Source of the DNA: an uncultured Solirubrobacteraceae bacterium
Lineage (GTDB): Bacteria > Actinomycetota > Thermoleophilia > Solirubrobacterales > Solirubrobacteraceae
NCBI GenBank assembly: GCA_902806175.1
Contig: CADCVQ010000054.1
Location: 1 to 64,000 of the forward strand
Reading direction: 5' to 3'
DNA: 64,000 nucleotides
Part shown: piece by piece, positions 7,910 to 17,082 of the stretch
Layout: each line of letters begins with the position of its first letter
Position numbering within the stretch: the stretch's first letter is position 1
The notes under the pieces: model-generated
The model's input: only the letters and a program-made list of their open reading frames with translations
Database searches by the model: none
What the model was told of the DNA's origin: nothing
Position numbers and translations under genes: made by a program

Positions 7910-8812
7910 TCAGGCGGCGCGGCGCAGCGGCCGGCCGAGCCACTCGTCCGCCAGCCGGAGCACCTGACCGGGCGCCTCCTCGGGCAGGAAGTGGCCCGCG
8001 CGGGGAATGACCTCGACGCGCACCCCTGGCCGGGGCCGCGGGTCCAGGACGCGACGCAGCGGGCTCGCCTCGCCCATCACGAGCAGGGTCGGGACGTCGA
8101 GCTCGCGCGAGCGGTCCCCGCGCGACACGGTGGCCGGCAGTTCGCGGGTGAGGAACGTCCGGTAGCAGGCCGCGCTCGCGCGAGCGCGCGCCGGCTGCTG
8201 CAGCACCGACGCGTAGGTGTCGATCTCCTCGTCGGTCCAGCTCGCCTCCGGCCCGCTGCCCATCCGGATCACGGTGCGCACGAGCGCCGGGCCGCGCGCC
8301 AGCGCCGCGGCGCCGAGGACCGGCGTCGCGAGCAGCAGCTGGTAGGACGCCAGCAACGGGAGGGCGAGGTGACGCGGCCTGGGCAGCGAGCGATGTGACC
8401 ACGGCGGCGCGATGTCCAGCGCGACGAGGCCGTCGACGCGCTGCGGGTGCTCGAGCGCGAGCAGAAACGACGCGTACGCGCCCCAGTCGTGGCCGATCAG
8501 CTGCACGCGATCGACGCCCTCGGCATCGAGCAGCGCGAGCAGGTCGTCGGCGAACGTCGACTTCGCATAGCTGCCCGGCGGTGCATCTGACCAGCCGAAG
8601 CCGCGCAGGTCGGGCACCAGAACACGATGCGTCCGCGCCAGCGCCGGGATCATCCGTCGCCAGCACCACCAGTGCTGCGGCCAGCCGTGCACGAGCACGA
8701 GCGGCGGCCCGCTGCCCGCCTCGGCGACGTGCAAGCGGACGTCGCCGACATCGACGTAGCGGTGGCGCACGCCGCGCAGCGGCGGAGGATCTGCCAGGTT
8801 CACGCGCGCCAC
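7910..8812 (-). CDS. Alpha/beta hydrolase, epoxide hydrolase-like
   Basis: A 300-residue alpha/beta hydrolase. The oxyanion-hole motif HGWPQHWW is near residue 43, the DLRGFGWSDAP loop follows, and the nucleophile elbow GHDWGA has Asp where lipases and esterases have Ser. An Asp nucleophile plus the HGWP motif point to epoxide hydrolases or haloalkane dehalogenases that form an alkyl-enzyme ester. The catalytic His is in AGHFLPEE near the C-terminus. No signal peptide, so cytosolic. The start lies 17 bp from the end of the upstream gene at 8830-9390, suggesting an operon. The substrate cannot be read from sequence. Confidence 0.85.
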   Translation of the reverse strand: MARVNLADPPPLRGVRHRYVDVGDVRLHVAEAGSGPPLVLVHGWPQHWWCWRRMIPALARTHRVLVPDLRGFGWSDAPPGSYAKSTFADDLLALLDAEGVDRVQLIGHDWGAYASFLLALEHPQRVDGLVALDIAPPWSHRSLPRPRHLALPLLASYQLLLATPVLGAAALARGPALVRTVIRMGSGPEASWTDEEIDTYASVLQQPARARASAACYRTFLTRELPATVSRGDRSRELDVPTLLVMGEASPLRRVLDPRPRPGVRVEVIPRAGHFLPEEAPGQVLRLADEWLGRPLRRAA

Positions 8813-8829
8813 ACCGCCGCCCGACCCAG

Positions 8830-9390
8830 TCAGTGCGACGTGCGCTCGCCGAGCAGCCGCGCCCGCACGCCGCCGCTGCTGCGGCGCAGCTCGGCGCCGT
8901 CACCCGGTGCCTCACCGAGCGCCGCGGCGCCGGCCGCCAGCCGGAAGGGCTCGAGCTCGTCGCGCTGGCGCTGGGCGCGCGCGATCAGCTCGGCGAAGTT
9001 GATGTCGGGCAGGCGCTCGCCGAGCCGCGCGCAGTCGCGCAGGTTCTGCCAGAGCACCTTCTTGCCCTCGATCCCGTACGTGAGGAACTCGAGCTCCGCG
9101 AAGCGGCTCAGCGGCGAGTAGGACCTCAGGCGGCCGTTGGGTTTCAGCCGCCCGCCGCGTTCGGCTGCGACCGCCAGCGCCGTCTTGACCGGGTTCCTGC
9201 GCACGCCGAGACGCTGCATGATCTGCTCGAACATCTCGACGTCCTCGCTGATCGCCGTCGCCACGCGCGCGAGCGCGTCGCCGAGGTCGCTGCCGTCGTT
9301 GTTGCGCTGCGCTCGGCGAGCGGTCTCGCGCCAGAGCACGCCCGCCGCGAGCTGGTCGTTGAGGTAGATGCCAAGCAGGCTGTTCTCCAT
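8830..9390 (-). CDS. Helical protein of unknown function, ferritin-like fold possible
   Basis: This 186-residue protein begins MENSLLGIYLNDQLAAG and is almost entirely predicted helix, with repeated heptad-like spacing and the segment NGRLRSYSPLSRFAELEFL in the middle. The overall look (four amphipathic helices, LNDQLAAG start) is that of a ferritin-like four-helix bundle, but I do not see the paired ExxH iron ligands, so no metal role is claimed. It precedes the epoxide-hydrolase-like gene in the same direction. The ATG at 9390 is the best start; there is little room before the plus-strand gene beginning near 9464. Confidence 0.65.
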   Translation of the reverse strand: MENSLLGIYLNDQLAAGVLWRETARRAQRNNDGSDLGDALARVATAISEDVEMFEQIMQRLGVRRNPVKTALAVAAERGGRLKPNGRLRSYSPLSRFAELEFLTYGIEGKKVLWQNLRDCARLGERLPDINFAELIARAQRQRDELEPFRLAAGAAALGEAPGDGAELRRSSGGVRARLLGERTSH

Positions 9391-9463
9391 GCGCGTCGGC
9401 TACCCGCAGCGCGTCCCGCGCGCACCGGTTTTGGCGCCCGCGCGCGATGGGTACGCGACGATC

Positions 9464-9682
9464 GTGGCCGACCAGATCATCCTCCAGAAGCTCGACGGCT
9501 CCGCGGACGCCGAGCGCATCCTCGACGAGTTCGAGCGCCGGACGGGCCTCGCGGGCGACGTTCAGGACGACGACCGCTACTACGAACTGCACGACGAAGA
9601 GCACCGCACGCAGATCGTCCAGACGCTCACCGAGATCGACGCGCGCTGGACAGACCACCTCGGCTTCAAGCTGCCGGGCTGA
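9464..9682 (+). CDS. Small acidic protein of unknown function
   Basis: The frame encodes a 72-residue protein if it begins at the GTG at 9464 (MADQIILQKL...). Earlier ATGs at 9368 and 9389 are in frame but would put the start inside or against the divergent gene at 8830-9390 and add an atypical Pro/Arg-rich leader, so I prefer 9464. The product is acidic, helical (ERILDEFERRTGL, IVQTLTEIDARW) and soluble. No family is recognised. It stands alone upstream of the peroxiredoxin gene. Confidence 0.45.
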   Translation: MADQIILQKLDGSADAERILDEFERRTGLAGDVQDDDRYYELHDEEHRTQIVQTLTEIDARWTDHLGFKLPG

Positions 9683-9828
9683 CGCAGCCGGCGCCCGCGG
9701 CAGACGGGGCCGACACTCCGGGCACGCGCCTGCCTACGCTGGGGCGCCGGGCGCGGTCGCGCAGGTGCTAACGTAAAAGGCCCGAATCTGAGCAGGTTTT
9801 TGCCCATTTCGCGCATTGGAGGATGCAC

Positions 9829-10488
9829 ATGGCTCTGACGATTGGAGACACGGCCCCGGACTTCGAGGCCGAGACGACCGAAGGCCACATCTCGTTTCAC
9901 GAGTGGCTCGGCGACTCGTGGGGCGTGCTGTTCTCGCACCCGCGCGACTTCACGCCGGTCTGCTCGACGGAGCTCGGCTACATGGCGTCGATCAAGCCCG
10001 AGTTCGACAAGCGCAACACGAAGATCATCGGCCTCTCGGTCGACCCCGTCGGCAACCACGAGAAGTGGTCTGAGGACATCGAGGCGATCGCCGGCACCGC
10101 GCCGAACTACCCGCTGATCGGCGACGACGACTTCAACGTGTCCAAGCTCTACGGCATGCTGCCGGCCGACGTCGAGGGCGATTCGGCGGCGCGCACGCCC
10201 GCCGACAACCAGACCGTCCGCAACGTCTTCGTCGTCGGGCCCGACAAGAAGATCAAGCTCGTGCTCGTCTATCCGATGACGACCGGGCGCAACTTCGACG
10301 AGGTCCTGCGCGTCATCGACTCGCTGCAGCTGACGGCCAAGCACAAGGTCGCGACGCCGGCCCAGTGGGAGCAGGGCGACAAGGTGATCATCACCGCCGC
10401 GGTGTCAGACGAGCAGGCCAAGGAGACCTATCCCGACGGCTGGGAGGCCCCGCGGCCGTACATCCGGATCGTCCCGCAGCCCAGTTAA
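9829..10488 (+). CDS. 1-Cys peroxiredoxin (Prx6/AhpC-TSA family)
   Basis: The 219-residue protein begins MALTIGDTAPDFE. It reduces hydroperoxides through C45 in DFTPVCSTE, the Prx active-site motif with the conserved Thr and the later Arg in the NQTVRNVF region. No second resolving cysteine is present, and the length and the C-terminal extension (PYIRIVPQP) fit the 1-Cys Prx6 class. I chose ATG 9829 over the in-frame ATG at 9823 because TTGGAGG at about 9816-9822 is then at normal spacing. It appears monocistronic. Confidence 0.92.
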   Translation: MALTIGDTAPDFEAETTEGHISFHEWLGDSWGVLFSHPRDFTPVCSTELGYMASIKPEFDKRNTKIIGLSVDPVGNHEKWSEDIEAIAGTAPNYPLIGDDDFNVSKLYGMLPADVEGDSAARTPADNQTVRNVFVVGPDKKIKLVLVYPMTTGRNFDEVLRVIDSLQLTAKHKVATPAQWEQGDKVIITAAVSDEQAKETYPDGWEAPRPYIRIVPQPS

Positions 10489-10564
10489 GACGGTCTCAGG
10501 TGCATCGGCGCGCGGGGGCGATCCGCTCCCGCGCGACCGGTGAGTCCGTAGAGTCGGCGCAGCG

Positions 10565-12229
10565 ATGCCTCGCCTGCCGAACATCAAACCCGTCCCGGTC
10601 GCCTTCGCGGTCGTGGCGCTCGTCGTGCTGTGGCTCGTGCGCCCGATCTGGCACGGGCTGGCGATGTTCTTCTGGACGCAGCCGCTCGTGTGGCTTCTGC
10701 CGCTGGCGCTGCTGTTCGCCGGCGGCGTGCTGCTGCGCCGCTCACAGCGCAGCTGGAGGACGCTCGAGGACCTGCGCACCGGCGTGCGGCCGCCGACGTA
10801 CCTCTTCGCGTTCCCGGCGCTGGCGTTCTTCGCCTTCATCCTCGCGGCGGCGCTGAACACGCCGCTCGTCGGCAAGGCGATCGTCGACAACACGAGCTAT
10901 GACTCGATCCCCGGGCTGCCGGCGGGCGGCAAGGTGCGGCTGATCCCGCGCGAGGTCGCCGAGGTCAACGCGTCGAGCGCGTTCAACTCGCCGACCGAGA
11001 CGCTCACGAACTTCCGCATCGTCAACACCGACGACGGTCTCGTCTGGACCGCGCTGCGCACCCCCCAGGGCGCGTTTCGGATCTTCAGCAAGAAGAGCCA
11101 GGGAATCGTCGAGCTCCCCGCCGAGCAGACGGCGCGCTCGCTGAACTACGTCGACGCCGAGTTGCAGGTCGCGCCGGGGCTGCAGATCACCGACAACCTG
11201 CGCTGGCGGTTGCTGAAGAAGCGCTTCCTCATCACGCTCGAGGAGCCGGTCGGGATCGAGACGGCGGATGGACCGCGGATCGTGGTCCCCTACCTCGAGT
11301 ACAAGGGGCTTCTGATCCGGCGCCCGGTGCTCGGCGGCGCATTCGTCGTCGCCCCGGACGGAAAGATCGAGGACCTCGAGCCCGAGGAGGCCGCCCGCCG
11401 GCCCGAGCTCGCTGAGACCGGGCGGATCTTCTCCGACACGCAGGCACGGCGGATCCAGGAGGCCTACCAGTACAAGGGCGGCCTGTGGAACGCGTGGTTC
11501 GTGCACGAGAACCAGACCCGCATCACCGACACGGAGACCAACCGCCAGCCCTACCTCGTCGACTTCGGCGCCGCCGGCCTGGGCACCCAGTGGGTCTCGG
11601 TGGCCGAACCCTACGGCCGCGCGTTCGCCGCGAGCGCGATCTTCCTCACCGATGCGACGACCGGCAAGACGCGGATCTGGCGCGTGCCGGCGCGCACGTC
11701 GCTGAGCGGCAACCGGCGCGCGCTGCAGGCCGTGCGCGCGGTCTCGATACCGGGCATCGACTACGGCGACGGCGGGCCCGGCACGACCGGGTCGGGCAAC
11801 TTCCGCGTCGTCGAGCCGCGTCCCGTCTTCGTCGAGGGGCGCCTCGTCTACCTGACCTCGATCATCCCCAAGGAGCTCAACGCGGTCTCCAAGACGGTCG
11901 TCGTCGACGCCGAGACGAACAAGCTCGTCGCGATCTTCGACAACGACCGCGACCCGCAGGCCGAGACCAAGACGCTGCGCTACATCGAAACCGGGGAGAT
12001 CGCCGACGACGCTGCCGCGGCCGGCGCGACCGATCCGGAGAACGAGGAGCAGGACCCCGGCACGACCACCACCCCGGGCACCGCGACCACGCCGGGCACG
12101 ACCACGACGCCGAACACGACGACCACGCCCGGCGGCGTCGGCCGGCGCCTGGACGACGTCATCCGCCGCCAGCGCGAGCTGCTGCGCGAGATCGAGCGCC
12201 TGCGCGACGAGGTGCGGCGTGGCGGATAG
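10565..12229 (+). CDS. Membrane-anchored protein with large extracytoplasmic domain
   Basis: A 554-residue protein with three hydrophobic segments near residues 10-30, 37-56 and 75-97, the first and second separated by WTQPLVW. About 380 residues follow that alternate strand-like segments (RIVVPYLEY, AFVVAPDGKI, YLVDFGAAGLG, TVVVDAETNKLVAIFDNDRD), suggesting a beta-rich extracytoplasmic domain. Residues about 495-520 are a Thr/Pro/Gly spacer with repeats of TTTTPG type, then a basic coiled-coil tail (RRQRELLREIERLRDEV). No enzyme motif is recognised. It stands between the peroxiredoxin gene and the convergent methyltransferase. A role at the cell envelope is inferred from topology only. Confidence 0.75.
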   Translation: MPRLPNIKPVPVAFAVVALVVLWLVRPIWHGLAMFFWTQPLVWLLPLALLFAGGVLLRRSQRSWRTLEDLRTGVRPPTYLFAFPALAFFAFILAAALNTPLVGKAIVDNTSYDSIPGLPAGGKVRLIPREVAEVNASSAFNSPTETLTNFRIVNTDDGLVWTALRTPQGAFRIFSKKSQGIVELPAEQTARSLNYVDAELQVAPGLQITDNLRWRLLKKRFLITLEEPVGIETADGPRIVVPYLEYKGLLIRRPVLGGAFVVAPDGKIEDLEPEEAARRPELAETGRIFSDTQARRIQEAYQYKGGLWNAWFVHENQTRITDTETNRQPYLVDFGAAGLGTQWVSVAEPYGRAFAASAIFLTDATTGKTRIWRVPARTSLSGNRRALQAVRAVSIPGIDYGDGGPGTTGSGNFRVVEPRPVFVEGRLVYLTSIIPKELNAVSKTVVVDAETNKLVAIFDNDRDPQAETKTLRYIETGEIADDAAAAGATDPENEEQDPGTTTTPGTATTPGTTTTPNTTTTPGGVGRRLDDVIRRQRELLREIERLRDEVRRGG

Positions 12230-12242
12230 GAGGATGTGACCG

Positions 12243-12998
12243 TCATCGCCGCGCCGTCACGAGGTAGCGCCCGGCCTTGTCGGCCGGGACGCTCGCGCCC
12301 TCGGGCTCGAGGCCTGCGGCGCGCAGGTCCTCCTGCAGCTGCGTCTCGGTGAACGGCCAGAACGCGAAGCGCTCGCGGTAGGCGTCGACCGCGCCGTCGT
12401 CGCCGACGAGGGCGACGGCGACCTCGAAGACGTGCGGCGCGTCCCAGGCCCGCGGGATCGTCCAGCTGTGGATCGGCAGGCCGCGCCTGCCGTCGCGCAC
12501 GACGAGGTGCTCGGCGACCTGCAGCCGCGAGCCGGCGGCGCGTACCTGCTCCCACGCGCGCGAGGTCACGACGAGCCGCCCGCCGGGGCGCAGCGTGCGC
12601 GCCATCGCACGCAGCGCGATCCGGCGCGCGTCGCGGCCGGCGGCGTGGGCCAGCGAGTTGCCGACGCAGAAGACGACGTCGAAGCGCTCCTCCCAGCCGC
12701 GCTCGCCGATCTGCTCCCAGGTGCTCCTATGTGCCTGCAGCTCGCGGGCGCCATGCTCAGCCGCCAGCCGCGCCGTGCGCGCCACCATCGCCTCACTCGC
12801 GTCCGTCGCGACGACCGCGCAGCCGCGCAGGGCGAGACCGACGGCGAGGGTGCCGGTGCCGCACGCGCAGTCGAGCACTCGCGCCCCTGGCGGCACGTGC
12901 GCGGCGAAGGCATCGGCGCTGCCCTGCGGCGTCAGCAGCGCATCCGGCACGAGGAACTCGTAGACGGCAGCGATCGTGTCGTAGCCGCCCTCAGCCAT
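12243..12998 (-). CDS. Class I SAM-dependent methyltransferase
   Basis: The 251-residue product has the Rossmann-fold methyltransferase motifs: motif I VLDCACGTGTLAVGLA near residue 40, an acidic end of strand 2 in VVATDASEAMV, motif post-I/II around FDVVFCVGNSLAH and a later RPGGRLVVTSR strand. It transfers a methyl group from S-adenosylmethionine to an unknown small molecule. Its start overlaps the 3' end of pabC by 8 bp, so the two are cotranscribed, but methylation is not part of p-aminobenzoate synthesis and the coupling may be incidental. Confidence 0.88.
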   Translation of the reverse strand: MAEGGYDTIAAVYEFLVPDALLTPQGSADAFAAHVPPGARVLDCACGTGTLAVGLALRGCAVVATDASEAMVARTARLAAEHGARELQAHRSTWEQIGERGWEERFDVVFCVGNSLAHAAGRDARRIALRAMARTLRPGGRLVVTSRAWEQVRAAGSRLQVAEHLVVRDGRRGLPIHSWTIPRAWDAPHVFEVAVALVGDDGAVDAYRERFAFWPFTETQLQEDLRAAGLEPEGASVPADKAGRYLVTARR

Positions 12999-13746
12999 CG
13001 CGGTCGAGCTCCGAGCGCCACGCGGGCGCGCGGACGCCGGCGCCGGCCTCGATCGGCGGCGACACCCACCCGTCCACGACGCGGATCCCGTGCAGCGCGC
13101 TCGTCAGCCACGTCTCGCGCCCGTCGAGCTCGGCGGGACGTGGCGCGCGTCTGCGCACTTCGACGCCCTGCTGGCGCGCGCGCTCGAGCAGCAGCGCCCG
13201 GGTCACGCCGGGCAGCGCGTGCTCGTCCAGGGTCGTGCACAGGACGTCGTCCTCCCACCACAGCAGGCTCGACAGGGCACCCTCCAGCAGCGCGCCCTGC
13301 GCGTCGCACAGCAGCAGCTCGTCCGCCCCGCGTTCGCGCGCGCCGGCGCGCAGCGACGCGAGCAGGTGCAGATCGGGGCCCTTGCGCAGCGGCGCGACGC
13401 GCGGGTCGCCCGGCGCACCCACGAGCACGCGCGCGGTCCGCCGTGCCGCGGGCGCGGGCCGCAGCCGCAGCGCGAGCCCGGCTGCCGTCAGCTCGACGCG
13501 CGGAAACCAGCGCCCGTGCGGCGGCAGCGCGGCGCTTGCGGCGACCTGGAAGCGACGCAGCTCGTCGCGCTGCACGCCGAGCTGCAGGCACGAGCCGGTG
13601 AAGCGCGTCCAATGCGCGGCCGCGGCGCGCGCGCGACCGTCGTCGACGAGCCACGAATCGGCCACGAGCAGCCCGGCCGCGGGCGCGGGCGCCGGCGCGA
13701 GCTCATGCCCCGTCCAGCGCAGGAGGGTGTCTAGGGTGTTGACCAC
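12991..13746 (-). CDS. pabC: Aminodeoxychorismate lyase-like class IV aminotransferase
   Basis: The protein fits the fold-type IV PLP family: RKGPDL contains the likely Schiff-base lysine, ADELLLCDAQGALLEGALSS is the family strand with the conserved Glu, and LPGVTRALLL and LTSALHGI follow in the expected order. It would convert 4-amino-4-deoxychorismate to p-aminobenzoate and pyruvate for folate synthesis. The context is decisive: the fused pabA-pabB gene starts 2 bp away on the other strand. The GTG at 13746 is the longest start; a GTG inside LLVADSW, about 90 bp in, would remove a Pro/Ala-rich leader and leave room for promoters, and may be the true start. Confidence 0.82.
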   Translation of the reverse strand: MVNTLDTLLRWTGHELAPAPAPAAGLLVADSWLVDDGRARAAAAHWTRFTGSCLQLGVQRDELRRFQVAASAALPPHGRWFPRVELTAAGLALRLRPAPAARRTARVLVGAPGDPRVAPLRKGPDLHLLASLRAGARERGADELLLCDAQGALLEGALSSLLWWEDDVLCTTLDEHALPGVTRALLLERARQQGVEVRRRAPRPAELDGRETWLTSALHGIRVVDGWVSPPIEAGAGVRAPAWRSELDRDG

Positions 13747-13748
13747 TC

Positions 13749-15893
13749 GTGACGACGTTGCTGATCGACAACTACGACTCGTACACGTTCAACCTCTACC
13801 AGCTCCTCGCGAGCGTGGCGGGTGAGGAACCGGTCGTCGTGCGCAACGACGAGACGCAGTGGGGCACGCTGGCCGCGCATCCCTGGGACCGGATCGTCGT
13901 ATCGCCCGGCCCTGGGCGCCCCGAGCGCGAGCGCGACCTCGGCATCGGCCGCGACGCGCTGGCCCAGCGCGAGATCCCGGTCCTCGGCGTCTGCCTCGGC
14001 CATCAGGGCCTCGCGCACGTCCACGGCGCCAGCGTCGTGCGCGCCGAGCAGATCGTGCACGGCCAGATCAGCCGGGTGTTCCACAGCGGCGAGGGCCTGT
14101 TCGAAAACATCCCGCAGGGCTTTCACGCCGTGCGCTACCACTCGCTCGTCGTCGAGCCGGCGCTGCCGGCGCAGCTCGAGGCAGTCGCCTGGGCCGACGA
14201 CGGCACGCTCATGGCGCTCTGCGACCGCGAACGGCCCGCCTGGGGCGTGCAGTTTCATCCCGAGTCGATCGGCACCGAGCACGGCGAGCAGCTTGTCGCG
14301 AACTTCATCGCGCTGTCGCCCGGCCGGCGGAGCCCGCGCAGTGCGACGGCGCTACCGCACAGCACGGTCGTCCCGGGCGGTCGCGCCCCCGCGCACAGCA
14401 GCGGCGCCGTGCAGGTCGCCCACCGCGTGGTCGACGCCATCGCGGACGCCGAGAGCTCGTTCGCGACGCTGTTCGGCGATCGCGCGCACGCCTTCTGGCT
14501 GGATTCGAGCCGCGTCGATCGCGCGCTGTCGCGCTTCAGCTTCATGGGCGCGGCGATCGGCGGCCTCGGCGCCCAGGTGCGCTACAGCGTCGCCGGCTCG
14601 CTGCTGAGCGTGACCCGCGGCGGCGAGACCCGCGTCCACGCAGAGAAGCTCTTGGAGTACCTCAGCCGCGAGCTCGCGCGCCTGCACACCGCCAGTCCCG
14701 AGCTGCCCTTTGACCTCAACGGCGGCTTCGTCGGCTACCTGGGCTACGAGCTGAAGGCCGACTGCGGCGCGACCGCCGCGCACGAGTCCGACCTGCCGGA
14801 CGCGTTCCTGCTGCTCGCCGACCGGATCGTCGCGCTCGACCACGAGCTCGGGCGGACGCACCTGCTCGCGCTCAGCGACGGCAGCCCGCGGGAGGTCGCG
14901 AGCGCAGAGGATTGGCTGGCGGCGACCGCCGAGACGCTCGACGCGCTGCCCGTCCTCGGCGAGCCGCGGATGCTCGATCACGGGCAGGCGGCGCTCGAGT
15001 TCACGCTCAGCCGCGGTCGCGAGCACTACAAGGCGAACATCGAGACCTGCAAGCGCCTGCTCGAATCCGGCGAGAGCTACGAGATCTGCCTGACCAACAA
15101 GCTCACGGTACCGGCGCTGAACGACACGTTCGAGCTCTACCGCGTGCTGCGGCGCGTCAACCCGGCGCCCTACAGCGCCTACCTGCGCATGCAGGAGGGC
15201 GCGGTGCTGAGCTCCTCGCCCGAGCGCTTCCTGCGCGCGACGCGCGACCGCATGGTCGAGGCCAAGCCGATCAAGGGGACCGCCCGCCGCGGCGCCGACC
15301 CCGCCGCCGACGGCGCCGCGCGCGAGGCGCTCGCGCGCAGCCCGAAGGACCGCGCCGAGCACCTGATGATCGTCGACCTGCTGCGCAACGATCTCGGCCT
15401 CGTGTCGCAGATCGGCAGCGTCCACGTCTCCAGGCTCATGGCCGTCGAGAGCTACGAGACCGTGCACCAGCTCGTCTCGACGATCCGCGGACGCCTGCGT
15501 GACGACGTCGACCTCGTCGACTGCATCCGCGCGACGTTCCCCGGCGGCTCGATGACCGGGGCGCCGAAGCTGCGCACGATGGAGATCATCGACGCGCTGG
15601 AAGGCGCCGCGCGCGGCGTGTACTCAGGAGCGCTGGGCTACCTCGCGCTCAACGGGACGGCCGACCTGAGCATCGTCATCCGAACGCTCGTCACCACCCA
15701 GGCCGGCGCGGCGATCGGCTCGGGGGGCGCGATCGTGATGCTCTCCGATGCCGAGGACGAGTACGACGAGATGCTGCTCAAGGCCCAGCCGCTGCTCGAC
15801 GCGGTGAGCATGAGCGGCGCTGCGCTGGCGCCCGCGCCCGGCGCGGGGATCGCTCCCGCTTCCGGCCGCCCCGGGCGCCGGCCGCGCGACTAG
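13749..15893 (+). CDS. pabAB: Fused aminodeoxychorismate synthase (PabA-PabB)
   Basis: A 714-residue fusion. Residues 1-190 are a class I glutamine amidotransferase (LLIDNYDSYTFNL start, nucleophile C82 in GVCLGHQG, H170/E172 in FHPES) that supplies ammonia. Residues about 225-690 are the chorismate-binding PabB domain with the PIKGT motif (K509), characteristic of aminodeoxychorismate synthase rather than anthranilate synthase (PIAGT), then DLLRNDLG and PGGSMTGAPK. It makes 4-amino-4-deoxychorismate for folate. It begins at a GTG directly opposite pabC and ends 9 bp from the convergent L,D-transpeptidase gene. The C-terminal 30 residues are Ala/Pro/Gly-rich filler. Confidence 0.93.
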   Translation: MTTLLIDNYDSYTFNLYQLLASVAGEEPVVVRNDETQWGTLAAHPWDRIVVSPGPGRPERERDLGIGRDALAQREIPVLGVCLGHQGLAHVHGASVVRAEQIVHGQISRVFHSGEGLFENIPQGFHAVRYHSLVVEPALPAQLEAVAWADDGTLMALCDRERPAWGVQFHPESIGTEHGEQLVANFIALSPGRRSPRSATALPHSTVVPGGRAPAHSSGAVQVAHRVVDAIADAESSFATLFGDRAHAFWLDSSRVDRALSRFSFMGAAIGGLGAQVRYSVAGSLLSVTRGGETRVHAEKLLEYLSRELARLHTASPELPFDLNGGFVGYLGYELKADCGATAAHESDLPDAFLLLADRIVALDHELGRTHLLALSDGSPREVASAEDWLAATAETLDALPVLGEPRMLDHGQAALEFTLSRGREHYKANIETCKRLLESGESYEICLTNKLTVPALNDTFELYRVLRRVNPAPYSAYLRMQEGAVLSSSPERFLRATRDRMVEAKPIKGTARRGADPAADGAAREALARSPKDRAEHLMIVDLLRNDLGLVSQIGSVHVSRLMAVESYETVHQLVSTIRGRLRDDVDLVDCIRATFPGGSMTGAPKLRTMEIIDALEGAARGVYSGALGYLALNGTADLSIVIRTLVTTQAGAAIGSGGAIVMLSDAEDEYDEMLLKAQPLLDAVSMSGAALAPAPGAGIAPASGRPGRRPRD

Positions 15894-15902
15894 ACGTTCG
15901 CG

Positions 15903-16907
15903 TCAGCCGATCAGGACGGGCGTGCCGAGCGGGACGCGCTTGTAGAGCGCGATCACGTCGTCGACGTGCATGCGGATGCAGCCGTGCGACGCGCGCGTGC
16001 CGATCGAGTAGTCCTGACCGGTGCCGTGGATCCCGACGCTGCCGCTCACGCCGAGCCAGCGCGCCTTGAGCGGGTTCTGCGCGCTGCCGCCGGTGACGGT
16101 CGTGCCGGCAAGCTCGCCTGCCCACGGACTGTTCGGGACCGACCAGACCGGGTTGACCTGCTTGCTCTGGATCGCGAACAGCCCGCGCGGCGTCGGATAG
16201 TCGGGCAGACCCACGGCGACCTTGTAGCGCTTGACGACCTTCAGGCGCTTGAACAGCCGCAGCGTGAAGCTCGACTGCTCGATCGTGATGACGGTCGAGG
16301 CGCTCTTGCGCAGCTTGTCGGCGTTGACCTTGGGCTTGACGGAGATGAGCCTGGGCTTGAAGACGCGCGTGATGCGGGGGTCGACGAGGGCCGCCGCGAC
16401 CTGTTTGGCAAGGGTCTTGTCGCCGATGTCGCGACCGCGCCTGGAGTGCGTGACGCGCACACGGCGGATCGAGATCCTCAACTCGGAATCGCGCGCCGGG
16501 CGGTGCAGGCGCCGCTGGATGCGCCTGACGAAGCGGTCGACGGCGCTCTGCGTGAAGCTCACCTGCAGCGGGACGTCGACCGGCTTGCCCGCCGAGGTTC
16601 GGCCGGCGTAGAGCGCGCGCTTGGCGCTCGTCAGCACGTCGAACTTCACGTCGGCGTTCGCGGTCTTGAGCTTCCAGGTGATGTCCGCCGCCTGCACCGT
16701 GATCGTGCCGCGCTCCAGGCGCTCGCCGTGGACGCTCTGCAGCCGTGCGGCAGCCTCCTCGAAGGTCAGCCCCGACAGGTCGGTTCCGGCGGCCGAGATA
16801 CCGGCCGCGATCCGCTCGCCGGGCAGCGGCTGCTGAGCGCGTGCCGGGCTGGGCGCAATGGCTGCCGCGGCGAGGCAGCAGGCGGTGACGATCCTCCGTG
16901 TCGACAT
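15903..16907 (-). CDS. L,D-transpeptidase with YkuD catalytic domain
   Basis: A secreted 334-residue protein with a signal peptide of about 24 residues (MSTRRIVTACCLAAAAIA, cleavage near ARA-QQ). A central region (about 40-200) resembles the peptidoglycan-binding domain often placed before YkuD domains, with two similar VTVQAAD/ISIRRVRV segments. The YkuD domain lies at about 210-334 with HGTG and SHGCIRM; C310 is the nucleophile and H308 its partner. It would form 3-3 cross-links or attach proteins to peptidoglycan in the cell wall. It is convergent with pabAB and followed leftward by no further same-strand gene. Confidence 0.92.
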   Translation of the reverse strand: MSTRRIVTACCLAAAAIAPSPARAQQPLPGERIAAGISAAGTDLSGLTFEEAAARLQSVHGERLERGTITVQAADITWKLKTANADVKFDVLTSAKRALYAGRTSAGKPVDVPLQVSFTQSAVDRFVRRIQRRLHRPARDSELRISIRRVRVTHSRRGRDIGDKTLAKQVAAALVDPRITRVFKPRLISVKPKVNADKLRKSASTVITIEQSSFTLRLFKRLKVVKRYKVAVGLPDYPTPRGLFAIQSKQVNPVWSVPNSPWAGELAGTTVTGGSAQNPLKARWLGVSGSVGIHGTGQDYSIGTRASHGCIRMHVDDVIALYKRVPLGTPVLIG

Positions 16908-17082
16908 CGCAAGTGAATGTACCCGCCGACGTGCCTCGGCTACGCAGGTCTGCTGTCAGGCGCGGCCGTACACGGCACGTACGCCGCTGACGACGCCCGC
17001 GTCGTCCTCGCCGAGAAAGCGACCGCGACCCCCGAGGCCGCCGGTCGCGGTCTGTCCGCGACTCTTGCCACCGTGTCGCCCC

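Noticed and set aside
12060-12130. Apparent CGACCACC repeat
   Set aside because: Codes for the Thr/Pro spacer of the membrane protein at 10565-12229; simple low-complexity coding sequence.
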